From Crotalaria pallida (lineage: Eukaryota > Streptophyta > Magnoliopsida > Fabales > Fabaceae), in assembly GCA_037953625.1 (NCBI GenBank), contig CM075656.1:82851001-82915000 (forward strand): 64,000 bases of DNA, given 5' to 3'. A program made the position numbers and the translations under genes. Under the pieces are notes generated by a model that was given only the letters and a program-made list of their open reading frames with translations, searched no databases and had not been told where the DNA came from. This document shows, in pieces, positions 23,503-35,279 of the stretch. Positions within the stretch are counted from its first letter, which is position 1; every line of letters starts with the position of its first letter.

Positions 23503-24765
23503 TCAAGTGTGGGAACAGCTTGCATTCTGGAGCAAAAGTGATGAGCTGAAGCTTAATTTGGAAGAAGCCAAATCAAACACCAAAAGATTGTCCTGCAACT
23601 GATATCCACCAATAACAATGGAAGCTTTAACAAAAGACATTCTTGGCTTTGTCCCACCATCCACTATTGCAAGGCATGCCACATTTTTCTTAGCCAATAT
23701 TATAGAATTGGCTCCATGAATAGTCCACTGCACTCCCCCTTGTAGCACTAGATCAATAGTTGGCCAAGATTTGCCAATGGTGGTTGAATCATAGCATGCC
23801 TCAAATGGTGGCACTGATGCCACTCTCTTCAGTTTTCTATCCGAAGCCTTCTTGCGAAAATCGCGAATAAAGGTCTTGTACACGGAGCTTTCCAACTCAG
23901 TGAAATTAGTCATGGTACTAATCTTGGTACCTCCATTTCCTTTGTTATCAATAGACAACAAGGAAGGTTTCAAGTTCACAACATGTCCATCAATCTTAAC
24001 TGACTTCACATCAACGAAGTATTCATCTGAGGGAACACCCTGCACAGACACAGCACCAGTGGCAACAGGGTTGATGATAAGTGGAGTGGTTTGGAGAACA
24101 AACTTGGACACATCTTTTCCTTCAACTACAAGCAAGTTGGTGTATCCTAGGTTGTTTGAAGAAGGTAAACAGAGAGAAAACTTGGGAGGAAGCTTATTTG
24201 CCGTTGCAAGCTGTGTTTGCAATGCAAATTGTGACCTTGAAAGGCCTACAATTCCTTTGGAATTTTTTGGTAAGCCTCTTAGAGGCGAATCGTCGCCAGT
24301 AAACGATGTGAATGAATCGGTGTCGATGCAAGTGCTGAGCAAACCAGACACTTGTTTTTGAGAAATGTATATGAAATCCTCACTTAGGCTACCGCTAAAA
24401 ATGAAGTTAGCAAATGGGTTTATTGTGTAAGCAGGACAAGTGTTATTTGTGCAACCTGGCTTATAAGGGCCATTGCAGCTAACAATGCAAGTGGTATCTG
24501 GACATTTTTTTGAGCCACAAGGGATTGGATGGAAGGATGATGAATTGTAATTTTTGTCACAATCATACCAAAGGTTTTCTCCTGCAACATCAATGACTAG
24601 ATTGAAGTTGTGTATAGGAGTTCCTATGCCAATTGAAGTATAGAACAGATTGGTTGTTGGGTCTTTCTTAATGGGAAGGATAAAGGGGTTTGATGATGAT
24701 TGGCATGAAACCGAGAAAAGGGCTATTGAGAGAAGGAAGAGATTGAAGGCTGAAGAGGAAGACAT
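23503..24765 (-). CDS. Gene C: basic 7S globulin / EDGP-like secreted aspartic-protease homologue
   Basis: Single-exon gene of 420 residues; ATG at 24765 opens a signal peptide (about residues 1-22). The layout matches gene A: LPIKKDPTTNLFYTSIGIG, then the degenerate first site VIDVAGENLWYDC (Asp59; DVAG instead of DTG), a Cys-rich loop (about 83-115), RGLPKNSKGIVGLSRSQFAL, and in the C-lobe GGTKISTMTNFTELESS where the second catalytic Asp is absent. It is thus probably not a protease. Secreted family members inhibit pathogen cell-wall hydrolases or bind peptides (family knowledge). The gene and flanks on both sides are duplicated at 30.8-40.4 kb as pseudogene D. Confidence 0.94.
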   Translation of the reverse strand: MSSSSAFNLFLLSIALFSVSCQSSSNPFILPIKKDPTTNLFYTSIGIGTPIHNFNLVIDVAGENLWYDCDKNYNSSSFHPIPCGSKKCPDTTCIVSCNGPYKPGCTNNTCPAYTINPFANFIFSGSLSEDFIYISQKQVSGLLSTCIDTDSFTSFTGDDSPLRGLPKNSKGIVGLSRSQFALQTQLATANKLPPKFSLCLPSSNNLGYTNLLVVEGKDVSKFVLQTTPLIINPVATGAVSVQGVPSDEYFVDVKSVKIDGHVVNLKPSLLSIDNKGNGGTKISTMTNFTELESSVYKTFIRDFRKKASDRKLKRVASVPPFEACYDSTTIGKSWPTIDLVLQGGVQWTIHGANSIILAKKNVACLAIVDGGTKPRMSFVKASIVIGGYQLQDNLLVFDLASSKLSFSSSLLLQNASCSHT

Positions 24766-24810
24766 TGTGTTATGTGTTTGGTACTACTTTAGTTGAGGAT
24801 GCTGAGTTCC

Positions 24811-24818
24811 CTTTTATA
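24811..24818 (-). promoter_or_regulatory. TATA box of gene C
   Basis: TATAAAAG on the minus strand lies about 46 bases upstream of the gene C ATG, implying a very short leader. A similar TTTTATGGCA sequence is present at the matching place upstream of pseudogene D (about 39603-39612). Confidence 0.55.
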
Positions 24819-25578
24819 GATGGAATATTGATGATCATATTTAACACTCTTTGACCATTATTACCTTTCAAAGATGGTGGCTCAGAGTGAAGAAAATAAA
24901 ACAAAAGAAAGAAAAGGTTTTGTGCATAGTAGTAAGGTCACAGCAAGTGACAACGAGTAATGAACAATGCTAATTCGCTTAAAAGGGATAGTTTGTATAT
25001 GCCCTTTAATCAACAGGAGAAATTATTGGCGGGTCCCTAACCAATAGGGATTATTCGTTATATATTTCGTGAATATGGATTGAATGGATGATGATAATAT
25101 ATTCGGGATCCTTTATATCGGATGATTCCATAATTCCTCTCTAAAATCATATAAATAAAACATTAAACACAATTTATGTCCAAATTTTTGTGTAAATATA
25201 TGATCTTGCAGAGTGATAGTAAATGATAAGGAAGATAAGTCCAGGTTGCCTGGTGCAAATTGCCAACTGTGAAGCCATTTACGTGCTCAACTTGTTGAGC
25301 TACCAGACCTCATAAAACGTGGTCCCCTGCATATAATCCTTTTTAATGTGATAAAATGATCTAAATTGAAGTACCGAATATAATTTTTTTTTTTGTTATG
25401 GTAAGTTGATTTTGTCAGTTAATATATAATTTTTCATATTAACCATGTTTCAATTCAATTCTATCATTCCGTACATGATCCTTTATTTCCATCCATGTTT
25501 GAAAAGTAGCAATCCAGCGCATAGATCTTGACCAAGTTGGTCCTTATCCTTGTGCGGATATATTGACTTCTACGGTTC
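24819..25578. other. Upstream flank of gene C, duplicated at 39.6-40.4 kb
   Basis: Blocks such as GTAGCAATCCAGCGCA and CAAGTTGGTCCTTATCCTT (about 25505-25555) recur at about 40366-40412. The duplicated segment therefore includes the promoter region. No other gene. Confidence 0.7.
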
Positions 25579-25580
25579 TA

Positions 25581-25863
25581 CTCCTTCCGGCTTGAATTAT
25601 AAGCAACAAAAAACATATTTCTCTTGGTTTAAAATATAAGCAAAATTAACTAACTTTATTAAATTTTATTTCATTCTCAATGTCACTTTCGTAAAACATA
25701 TCTAGAAAATTGTAATCTTAATTAATTTTTGTTTCATTCCCAATACTACTTTCCTAAAATACCTTTATTTTTTTATAAATTTGAGAAAATTAATTACAAT
25801 CAACTAACCTTCCTAATAAGCATAAAAATGGTTGAAATTGCTTATAATTCAAACCGGAGGGAG
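25581..25863. mobile_element. Stowaway MITE (copy 3)
   Basis: CTCCTTCCGGCTTGAATTAT at the left and the complementary ATAATTCAAACCGGAGGGAG at the right, with TA target duplications (25579-25580 and 25864-25865). Same family as copies 1 and 2. Confidence 0.88.
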
Positions 25864-25955
25864 TACGTTATAACTTATAACGAGAACTCAACAACGGGCT
25901 CCAATCGGATCATTACCATGTCAAGTCACGGCAGTGTAGTAGGATAAAACATAAA

Positions 25956-26740
25956 GAGCTTCGAATTTCGGCCCATATTTGAAATTATGACCCCCATTTT
26001 ACATTTTCGTAGACAAAAATATTTTTCAATGTGTTAATTTTTCCGTTCATATAGTGACGGAAAAATTCCGTTTTTGTCAAAATGGAAAATATCCATGTAC
26101 ATGAAAACGGAATTTTTTTCGTCTAGCAACAAACGGAATTTTTATGTCTTCTTCAAACTGCAAAACTGTTTACACTGTGTGCTATAAAAGTTGAAAAAGC
26201 AGATATTTGGGGTAGGAAAACTTCAACTCAGTTGCGTTAATAAAACATCCAGAAAGACTCCAATATCAACAAGTTAACACAATATTTCAGATGGAGAATT
26301 ATCTCCTCTTCTTTCCACCCTTCCCAGATTTGATGGAAGGTCCAGTAGTTGATGTTGATGCTGATGCAGCATCTTGCTTCTTATTCCTTCCGGGATGTTC
26401 AGTGAGCCAACCCTTCTTTACATTAAAAAAATGGGTGTAACAAATATAAACGAAAAACTACTCTACCTCTTCTACACACAAGCAACCACATAACAACACA
26501 AGACACATATGCCAGGAGCCCACTAGCATTCCATGATTTATCTATATTTTTAGTGACTTCCGTCTAGGCAAAGACGGAAAAATTCCGTGAACAAAAAGAC
26601 GGATAAATTTCATATGTTGGAAGACGAAAAATTCCGTTTGATTGGAGATGGAAAAATTAACACGGAAAAGGGCATTTTTGTCCATGAAAATGTGAAATGG
26701 GGGCCATAATCTCAACTATGGGGGCCGAAATTCAAAGCTC
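25956..26740. mobile_element. Mutator-like element with captured coding exon
   Basis: A perfect 9-bp duplication AAACATAAA (25947-25955 and 26741-26749) flanks terminal inverted repeats that start GAGCTTYGAATTTCGGCCC and run about 110 bases. ACGGAAAAATTCCG motifs recur within. The centre (about 26287-26420) has coding character on the minus strand, described separately. No transposase. Confidence 0.88.
26300..26423 (-). pseudogene. Captured C-terminal exon of an unknown plant gene
   Basis: The minus strand encodes about 40 residues beginning KKGWLTEHPGRNKKQDAAS and ending KSGKGGKKRR before a TAA at about 26300. A basic, Ser/Thr-rich tail and an AG acceptor-like site just before KKGWL suggest the last exon of a nuclear or nucleolar protein, but I cannot name the family. 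It lies wholly inside a 785-base Mutator-like element, so it is most likely a captured fragment. Confidence 0.5.
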
Positions 26741-26749
26741 AAACATAAA

Positions 26750-28065
26750 TACGTGGCACAATGCAAACGCGTAGAGAAATCGTGACAATTACATGAACCA
26801 ACCCAACCCAAGTGCACAAATCTTTGTCTCACACAATTCAGAGTGCTGACCATGAAATGAAAGATCTAACATCCGGTTGATTTAATTTTGTACAGACCAA
26901 AAAAATAAAAAGGAAAAATATAATCATATCCCAGCTCCGTATTACGGAAAAGTCCATTATGAGAGGGTGATTTTTTTAGAAGTATTTAATTGTTAATGGA
27001 TGGTGTAAATTTTTTTACATTATTACTAAATTATTATTATTATTATTATTTATGTGTATTATTTTAACTTTTAATTTAAGAATTTTTTATATGTAAAAAT
27101 TATTAATGTAGATTAAGGGTTTTCTTACATTAGTTACATATCATTATTAATATGTAAAAATTTGGTATGTTAAAATTGAGAAGGTTCATAAAAATTGTGA
27201 GAGAGAAATAAAAATGATAATTTTTAATTTTAAAAAATTTAGAAAAGGAAAATACTAATAAGTATTCTAAGATATAATTATGTGAGACTTTTATAAAAAA
27301 AAAAAAGAATTGAACAAAAATAGGAACACATGCAATTTGTGAGTTTTAAGATACATTTTGTTTTATTATTTAATTATTGCTAACTATTGATAAATTTAAA
27401 TTTAAAAAAATAATACTTCACCTCGTCTCAAATGGAAGATCATTTTGGGAAATTTTTTTGTCCTATTTGTATGATTTTATTTCAATTTTTAATATCATTT
27501 AATTACTTTTTTTTCTTCGAAAATACTCCTATTAAGTCAACGTTTTTTATAATCTCAATAACAATTATAGGGATAGTTTTGAAAACATGCATGTATTAAA
27601 TGTTTACATTTTCAATGTTTAACAAAATTAATCAACTTTTTTAATAAATGTAAATTTATCAAAAAAAAAAAAACATACACCCGAGAGAGTAATTTTTTAA
27701 TGTTTTTGGACCCCTTCGACCATATAGATGAACGTCTCTAGGGCCTACCCCTAGGGTCACTCTTGCCTACACCACAAAAGTGATACTTTATCACTTTAAG
27801 TCACGAGATACATTTATGACATATGTTGATTTATAAGTTGATTTTGTAAATTTATAGTTATTTATAAAATAAAAATATATATTGCTGATGAATCACGACT
27901 TTATTGATGATTTGAGGGAAAAAAAATTAAGATGTAGATTATATACAAGATTTTCATTAAAAAAATCGTGTATTTGAATTTTGAAACACGATTTACATGA
28001 AAGAAAATTAAAAAAAGAAAATCATGAAACAAATTATTAAAAACTAAACATACATTTCTCCATTA
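26750..28065. other. AT-rich intergenic region with a decayed MITE
   Basis: At about 27420-27692 the pattern CACCTCGTCTCAAATGG to CCCGAGAGAGTA suggests an old Stowaway-like element. No gene was recognised. Confidence 0.4.
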
Positions 28066-28074
28066 TATTTTAAA

Positions 28075-28755
28075 GGGAAAATTGCACTCATCACTCTTGA
28101 GATTTGTACTAACGATAGAGACACCTCCTTTGGTTTGAGAAATGACACTCACCTCCCCTTCTTAGCAATCAACATTGCACTTACACTCCTTCCTTGTAAT
28201 AGATGATTAGTTTACTAATGGACATGTCATGTTTAGGAAGTATTTTTTTTTACAAAAATATGATAAAATTATGTTTTTTAAAGAAAATAATTTTTTTACA
28301 AGAAAATGTAATAATTTTTTATATTAATATTTTTTTTAACTAAAAAATATATTTTTTACCACGAATTCTATCCAAATGATTTTAAAATAATGCAAAAGAC
28401 CTAGCATCATTATTGGTACATAAACTCTACCTAAAGATTAGACATGTTATATCCGTATCAAAATATCAAAGGAACAACAACAAAATTAAAACCTATTTAT
28501 CTTATCATATAATTGTAAATAAAAAAGTATACAAAAGACACTTGAAATTTGTGTGAGACGTCCTTTTAGGTGTAAATGTTTTTTTTCAATTCTAAGCATA
28601 ACATTTTTGTTCATAAATTAAACTAGTCATTTATTGTAAGAAGGGGCATAAATGCAATATTGATCAGTAAGGAGCAGATATGAGTGTCATTTTCCAAATT
28701 AAAAAGGATATTTGTGTCGTTAGTGCAAACTTCAAGAGGTAAGCACAATTTCCCC
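28075..28755. mobile_element. Mutator-like MITE, 681 bases
   Basis: A perfect 9-bp duplication TATTTTAAA (28066-28074 and 28756-28764) flanks ends GGGAAAATTGCAC and its imperfect complement. The inverted repeats extend about 140 bases and include TAACGAYA and AATGACACTCA. No coding content. Confidence 0.85.
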
Positions 28756-28850
28756 TATTTTAAAAAGTTACATTCCAATAAACATGTAATAAAAAAAATC
28801 AAATTGTACCAGTTGGATAAAATTCCCCGCATTAACTAGTACTATAACTT

Positions 28851-29111
28851 ATGGGGATTAATCTACGAACACCGCTTTTTATCCCACAAATCCCGTTTTT
28901 TTTCCGATGGGGTTCTATCGGAATATTTTTCGATACCTCCAAATCGGAAAAATGCATTTTCCAACTTTAAAAATGATTTTTTTTAATAAGAGAGTATTCG
29001 GAAAAATTCAATTTTCCGACTCGGGGGTATCGGAAAGTATTCCGAGAGAACCCCATCGAAAAAAAACGGGGTTTGCGGAATAAAAAACGGTGTTTGTAGA
29101 CTAATCCCCAT
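28851..29111. mobile_element. Hairpin MITE, 261 bases
   Basis: ATGGGGATTAATCTACGAAC at the left is matched by its near-perfect complement at the right, with arms of about 100 bases and a small loop near 28960-28995. AACTT occurs on both sides (28846-28850 and 29112-29116) as a possible 5-bp duplication. The superfamily is unclear. Confidence 0.75.
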
Positions 29112-29116
29112 AACTT

Positions 29117-29452
29117 ATTGCAAAGGAATATCTTACGAGAAGTAGTCCCCAACAGCCACCGGACCGGTCTTGGACCTGGGTTTGAGGGGCACAGACCCAG
29201 TACCAGCAATATTTAGGGCCCTCAAAATTTTCAAAAAAAAAAATTATATACCAATAAAAAGTAATAAATGTACAAGCTTACAACACCATACATTAGCAAA
29301 TTTATTTGGGTCTTGTGTTTGTGTATTTAGCCTTCAAACATCAAGATCAAAGGTTCTGCTCATATCTCTCACATTTTGTCTATTTTTTTTAGTTTAATTG
29401 TATATAGAGCTATTTTATTGACTAATATATATGAATATTGCCAACTAATGAG

Positions 29453-29483
<31 letters not shown>

Positions 29484-29522
29484 ATATTATTTTGTTCCAT
29501 TGACTTAATTTAACTATTAAAT
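29117..29522. other. Intergenic region with (TA)n
   Basis: A (TA)n tract of about 28 bases lies at 29453-29480. No gene was recognised. Confidence 0.5.
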
Positions 29523-29800
29523 AATACCTCCGTCCTTAATTATAAGGTCCTCTTGGGAGATTTCACGTCCATTAAGAAAGTGGAATAATTTAGTTAATTG
29601 TATTGGAAATGTGAAATTTTGATATGTATTTTCAAAATTACCCCTATTAATATTATTGGGAATCTAAAAAGTGTTAAATAAATAGAGGTGTTTGTGGAAA
29701 AATAATAATTAATGCTCATTGAAAATTGGTAAAGGACCTTATAAATAAGGACAAAATAAAAGTATTAAGAGTGCCTTATAATTAGGGACTGAGAAAGTAA
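29523..29800. mobile_element. Stowaway-like MITE, separate family
   Basis: The left end ACCTCCGTCCTTAATTATAA pairs with the right TTATAATTAGGGACTGAGAAAG. The length is about 275 bases and TA is present at both ends. Termini are slightly degraded. Confidence 0.6.
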
Positions 29801-31013
29801 CATATAATTCAACAGTTTGATCGACAAATTTTATAATATATAAAAAGTTATGTGAAGGTGTAAGTGACCAAGTTTTACACTTACTGTCAATGGATCCTAA
29901 CTCTTTTTAATTTGAGATTTTTTTAAAGTTAATTTGAAATGATTATAAATTAGAGATTTTTTTTAAAGTTAATTTGAGATTTTTTCTAACCTTTAAATTC
30001 TATTTATTTATCAATCGTAGTCCACTGATCAACCGGTCATATGAGTACGGAAGTATTCATTCTCATACCCTCATTTTATTAAAAGTATGTACTCATCCTT
30101 TCATCCTTACATCTGTGTGAATAACAATTTTAATGTACGTTCACATACTCACTTAGTACCTATATATCCATGCTCGCACTAATTACCCTCTAATCCAACT
30201 TAACAAATTCAGAAGCCTTCGCCATTTTCTTTTGGATATATTCAAGTCAAACAAGTCAATGAAAATAAGAGAGTATCTGTTTAACATTATGCACGATTCA
30301 CTTATTAATTACAAATTGATATTATACAAATTTTCATATCATTACATTTAATACATATTGCAATATTGCCTTAAAAAAATCTTTGGATATATTTTCCTTA
30401 CTTACTTATCAATCATCGATACAATATACAATTTTTAAGATTTTTCATTTATTTTTTTAATTTAATATGGGACAATTTTTTTACATTTTTTTACCAAAAT
30501 AATGGAACGGAGGGAATAGAATATATACGTAAATATTTTAGGCATTAATATTAAACGTTGTGTTGAATTATTAATTAAAGATTTTTTATACGAGTTTAGA
30601 ATTTGGCTAACATTGACAAATCAACCAGTTAGCTTCAAATATCTATAATATAAAATTAATAATTATTCATGTGTGCGTATGAAGCCAGTTCAGTACTATA
30701 GCACCTATAGCCGAATCCGTACCCATATAGTATATTTTTTGTGGATAATTATCCATTCCCGTACCCTGCCTCATTTATTCTAAGTACATGCAAATTTTCA
30801 TATTTGGAATTAAATACAGCTATAGCTGGCTGGCACCAAAATAACAAGGCAAAACAAAATATCATTAAATTTACAATTCAATAAACTTCTTTTATTGTAG
30901 GGGCCTACATGGAATTGAAAGATATAAGCTACATTATTCACCAAGGATAACATAAATAATTCATATGAAATGAAACTGTGACGTTCAAGTGTGTGGGAAC
31001 AGCTTGCATTCTG
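29801..31013. other. AT-rich intergenic region ending in the duplicated 3' flank of pseudogene D
   Basis: No gene was recognised in 29801-30774. From about 30775 the sequence matches 23281-23502 downstream of gene C (for example CATTAAATTTACAATTCA and GTAGGGGCCTA), which marks one edge of the tandem duplication. Confidence 0.6.
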
Positions 31014-31215
31014 GAGCAGAAGTGATGAGCTGAAGCTTAATTTGGAAAAACCAAACCAAACACCAAAAGATTGTCCTGCAACTGATATCCACCAATAATA
31101 ATGGAAGCTTTAACAAAAGACATTCTTGGCTCTGTCCCACCATCCACTATTGCAAGGCATGCTACATTTTTCTTAGCCAATATTATAGAATTGGCTCCAT
31201 GAATAGTCCATTGCA

Positions 31216-31838
31216 TAGTATTGGCAATTAGGGTCAATGGGCGGGCATGGGCCGGGCCATTGCGGGCTTTGCATTTTTGCGGGCGGGCATTGGGGCGCTA
31301 ATTGAGTTTAGGGCGAAAAATTTAGGCCCTGCCCGCCCATATTTTTTGCGGGCGGGCATGCGGGCCGCCCAATTTTTTTTTCATTTTTTCCAAAAAAAAA
31401 AAACGCTGCCTAAAGATTGGTTGAAAAATGTGGAGTCGAGGACGGTACCTTTAAGAAAATTTTGTACTTCAAATCCAGCATTAATATCACTAGTTCGTTA
31501 TTTAATTCGTGATTCTTCTGAATAGGTGTTTAGCAACAATTTTATTGTTGATTCTGGTACTACCTTACCTGGACTGCCTATTTGTTTCTCTTTCTAAGTA
31601 TAACATTGTATACATTGGGGACTGATCATAATTGAGATTGTAATAATGATTTTGGCCAAAGGAATGTATTTTTGGTTTGGAGGGATGTATTTTTGGCTTT
31701 TGGGCCACTTGGTCCAATTTCCTTTTTTTTTATATATAACAATGCCCATGGGCGGCCCTGCCCAGCCCTAAAAATTTTATGGGCGAAAAAATCAGGGCTG
31801 GGCGGGCCTGTGGGCGGCGGCCCTAATTGCCAATACTA
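31216..31838. mobile_element. Non-autonomous hAT-like transposon in pseudogene D
   Basis: An 8-bp duplication CCATTGCA (31208-31215 and 31839-31846) flanks 20-base terminal inverted repeats TAGTATTGGCAATTAGGGYC with one mismatch. GGGCGGGC-rich subterminal stretches lie at 31232-31375 and 31745-31815. The 8-bp duplication indicates hAT. No transposase domain was recognised. A short internal frame at about 31526-31595 reads VFSNNFIVDSGTTLPGLP, which resembles an A1-protease active-site segment. Confidence 0.88.
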
Positions 31839-31890
31839 CCATTGCACTCCCCCTTGTAGCTCTAGATCAATAGTTGGCCACGATTTGTCA

Positions 31891-32440
31891 GGGCAAAATT
31901 GTTCGTATGGTCCCCTAAGTTATTTATTTGTTCCAATTTGGTCCCTAAGTCATTTTCGTTTGAAAGTGGTCCCTTAACTCATGTAACGTTAACATCGTTA
32001 GTCCTTTCCGTCCATTACCTCTTAACGTGTTGTCTATTTAAGTTGACATGGCAGCCAGAGTGCCCAACGTGGGCGATCCACGTATACCCTCCCTTTTACC
32101 ACGTTAAAAGTTTAAAATGGTAGAGTGAAACGATGCCGTTTTGGTGCTTGAAACCACTCACTTCATATTCTCCTTTCTTCCATGAGAAGTCATTATGAGC
32201 TAAGAGAGAAAAACGCTAAACTTTGGAGGGAAAACAGAGGGTTGCTAGGGCATTTGCTGAGAGAGAACGAACCGCAACATTGTCGTTGATTATGAGTGCG
32301 ATAGGGAGTTCGTTCATGGACGGAAAGGACTAATGGTGCTAACATTACATGAGTTAGGGGACCACTTTCAAACAAAAATGACTTAAGGGATCACATTGGA
32401 ACAAACAAATAACTCAGGGGACCAAACGAGCAGTTTTGCC
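31891..32440. mobile_element. MULE-like MITE in pseudogene D
   Basis: Inverted repeats of about 123 bases start GGGCAAAATTGTTCG at the left and GGCAAAACTGCTCG at the right (complement) and end near GGACGGAAAGGACTAA. The flanks ATTTGTCA (31883-31890) and ATTTGCCA (32441-32448) form an 8-bp duplication with one mismatch. Long TIRs favour a Mutator-like origin, but the duplication length does not exclude hAT. Confidence 0.8.
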
Positions 32441-33114
32441 ATTTGCCAATGGTGGTTGAATCATAGCATGCTTCAAATGGTGGCACTGATGCCACTCTCT
32501 TTAGTTTTCTATCCGAAGCCTTCTTGAGGAAATCGCGAATAAAGGTCTTGTACACAGTGCTTTCTAATTCAGTGAAATTGGTCATGATACTAATTTTGCT
32601 ACCTCCATTTCCCTTGTTATCAATGGACAACAAGGAAGGTTTTAAGTTCACAAAATGTCCATCAATCTTAACCGACTTCACATCAATGAAGTATTCCATT
32701 GAGGGAGCACCCTCCACGGTCACATCACCTGTGGCAACAGGGTTGATGATAAGTGGAGTGGTTTGGAGAACAAACTTGGACACATCTTTTCCCCCAACAG
32801 CTTCAACAAGCAAGTTGGTGTATCCTAGGTTGTTTGAGGAAGGTAAACAGAGAGAAAACTTGGGAGGAAGCTTACTTGCCCATGCAAGCTGAGTTTGCAA
32901 TGCAAGTTGTGACCTTGAAAGGCCTACAATTCCTGTGGAACTTTTGGGTAAGCCTCTTAGAGGCGAATCTCGCCTGTGAACGATGGGAGTAATGAATGGG
33001 TGTCGATGCAAGTGCTAAGCAAGCTAGGCACTTGCTTTTGAGAAATGTATATGAAATCCTCAACTAGGCCACTTCCAAAAATGAACTTAGAAAATGGGTT
33101 TATTGTGTAAGCAA

Positions 33115-33565
33115 TATAAGTTGTAGTTTAATTTATTCGTTACCACTACAACAATAGGGATCTTGAAATTACATGACTTTCACGTATTATAGAGATGATA
33201 AGAGAATATAATACTAACCTCTATCCATTGCTATACTTGAGAGAGATCTCCAACGTCTTTTGACCAAAAGTCAGGAAACAAAGTTTCTATTCCTTTGCCG
33301 TCTTTACTATTCTTTCTGTGTCGTTATGTGATGGTAGAAGAGAGAATACGTTATGACCAGGAACATGACCTGTTTTCATAAATAGAGGTAAAACCCATAT
33401 CTCTTATCCATTGGCTTCCATCAAGCTAATGGGCCTTTAGAAACAATCCCCTTATTATCTAAATATGATTTAGCCCATTAAGATTTAATTAATTATTTAC
33501 TAAACACAATTCAATATATGTCACATGCACATCACATGAGACATACTAAGATATAAAATCTTACA
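33115..33565 (-). repeat. 3' LTR of the copia element
   Basis: 451 bases. It differs from the partner LTR at roughly a dozen positions and a few small indels (about 3 percent by eye). Confidence 0.9.
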
Positions 33566-33581
33566 TTCTCCCACTTGGCTC
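33566..33581 (-). other. Polypurine tract of the copia element
   Basis: On the minus strand GAGCCAAGTGGGAGAA lies directly before the 3' LTR, in the place where plus-strand DNA synthesis is primed. Confidence 0.75.
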
Positions 33582-35279
33582 ATGTGACATAATTCAACAT
33601 TATGGTTTAATAAACAAAATAATTAAACAAACAATTAATGCGCATTTATATAGCTAAATCATTCTATAATTAGATACTCGATTAATCATAGTTAAAGATA
33701 GGAACTAATTCGGGTCATAGCGGTTGTATGCCATTTATTCGACATAGTTCCTTCCATGTACCACAAAGTAGTCTTTTCCATAACCTGATCTATAATTGGG
33801 AAATATAAAATTGGTCCATAATGTCTTTGTTCAAGACAATGCCGGTTTACATTACTCTAATACAAATAGTGTATGCCGTTCTAGAGAACAGGTAATTAGA
33901 AACATATCAAACATATCATAAATGAGCTCAGCATGTCAATTACATCATACATAAGGATGTCAACATCAAATTCAATTTTACTTAATAGTAATGCTTATAC
34001 TTTAACATGTTCAATAAATGTTTAGGCAATAACCCTTCTTTCAAGGGATTAACAATCATAAGATTGGTGCTAATATACTTTATTGACAACTTTTGTTTCT
34101 GATCTCATTCTTTAGAGACAAATTACTTCATTCACATACTTTTAGCACCTTTATAGTACTTGTCATTGCTGCAAAACATCACAGTACGTTTTCAGCGGCT
34201 AAGCAATATTGTCGACAGTTCTAAGCCTCGAAATAAAATTTTGCAGTCAATTAGTTTGAATTGTAACCTCAAAACTTGTTACAAATTCAACATTCTGATC
34301 ACCTCAATGTGATCATTCATGTATTTGTTCGTTCCATGCTAATATCTCAAGACTTTATGAGTATAGTTAATACTTCCTTAACGTAAATTTTATTCATTCT
34401 AAATCATTCTAGTACTTTAATGATATATGTTTTCTGAGATAATCCTAACAATTCATGTGACATATTCTAGAATATTCATTTTCTAATCACATGGCTCGAC
34501 TCACCTATATCTTTCATTCAAAGTTACTAGAAAAACTTCTTAGTATAGTGTAAAAGACCAAGATAATAAGTTGCAAGCAAGATATAATAACACACAGAAT
34601 CAACATAATAAACTCACTCCCACTGACCTTCAGATACTTACACAAGTTAATCTTGTTTCCTTAAATCTAAAAAGAACAATAGTATCATTGACTATCTTTC
34701 AGATACTATTGGTGGGATGTATGTTTAAATATGTATATTAATTTCCTCAAATTTGCACATTACGTGTTCATTCTTTTCAATTGAGAACCACATTAGTGGG
34801 TCATCCACATAAACATCCTCCTCTAAAATTCATAAAGGTTGTTTTCACATTCTTCTACTGCAGTTCCAAATCATTGCGGACTACATATGCCATGATGATA
34901 ATATTGAATAAATTCTTTCAGGTAATTGGTCAAAATACCTCATTAATGGTCAATGCCAACTTTGCGAGGGAAATCATTGACAACAAATTTGGCCTTGTAA
35001 CGTTCAAGGTTGTCACGAGAGTTATATTTGGTCTAAAAGACTCACTTACCCCCCAACTCTCGTGTAACCTTTAGGCAATTCTACAAGGTCTCACATATAA
35101 AAATATTTATCAATATTATCACAACTTACGGCTTGTAAAACAACACATCGTTATCATTAATGACTAAGTCAAATTTACATTCTTGTAGATAAACCACTTA
35201 AAACATTCGAAATAGCAATTTCTTTTCCTTTTTTTTATAATACTATTTCAGTATTTCTCATGGTTCTTCTACAATAAAA

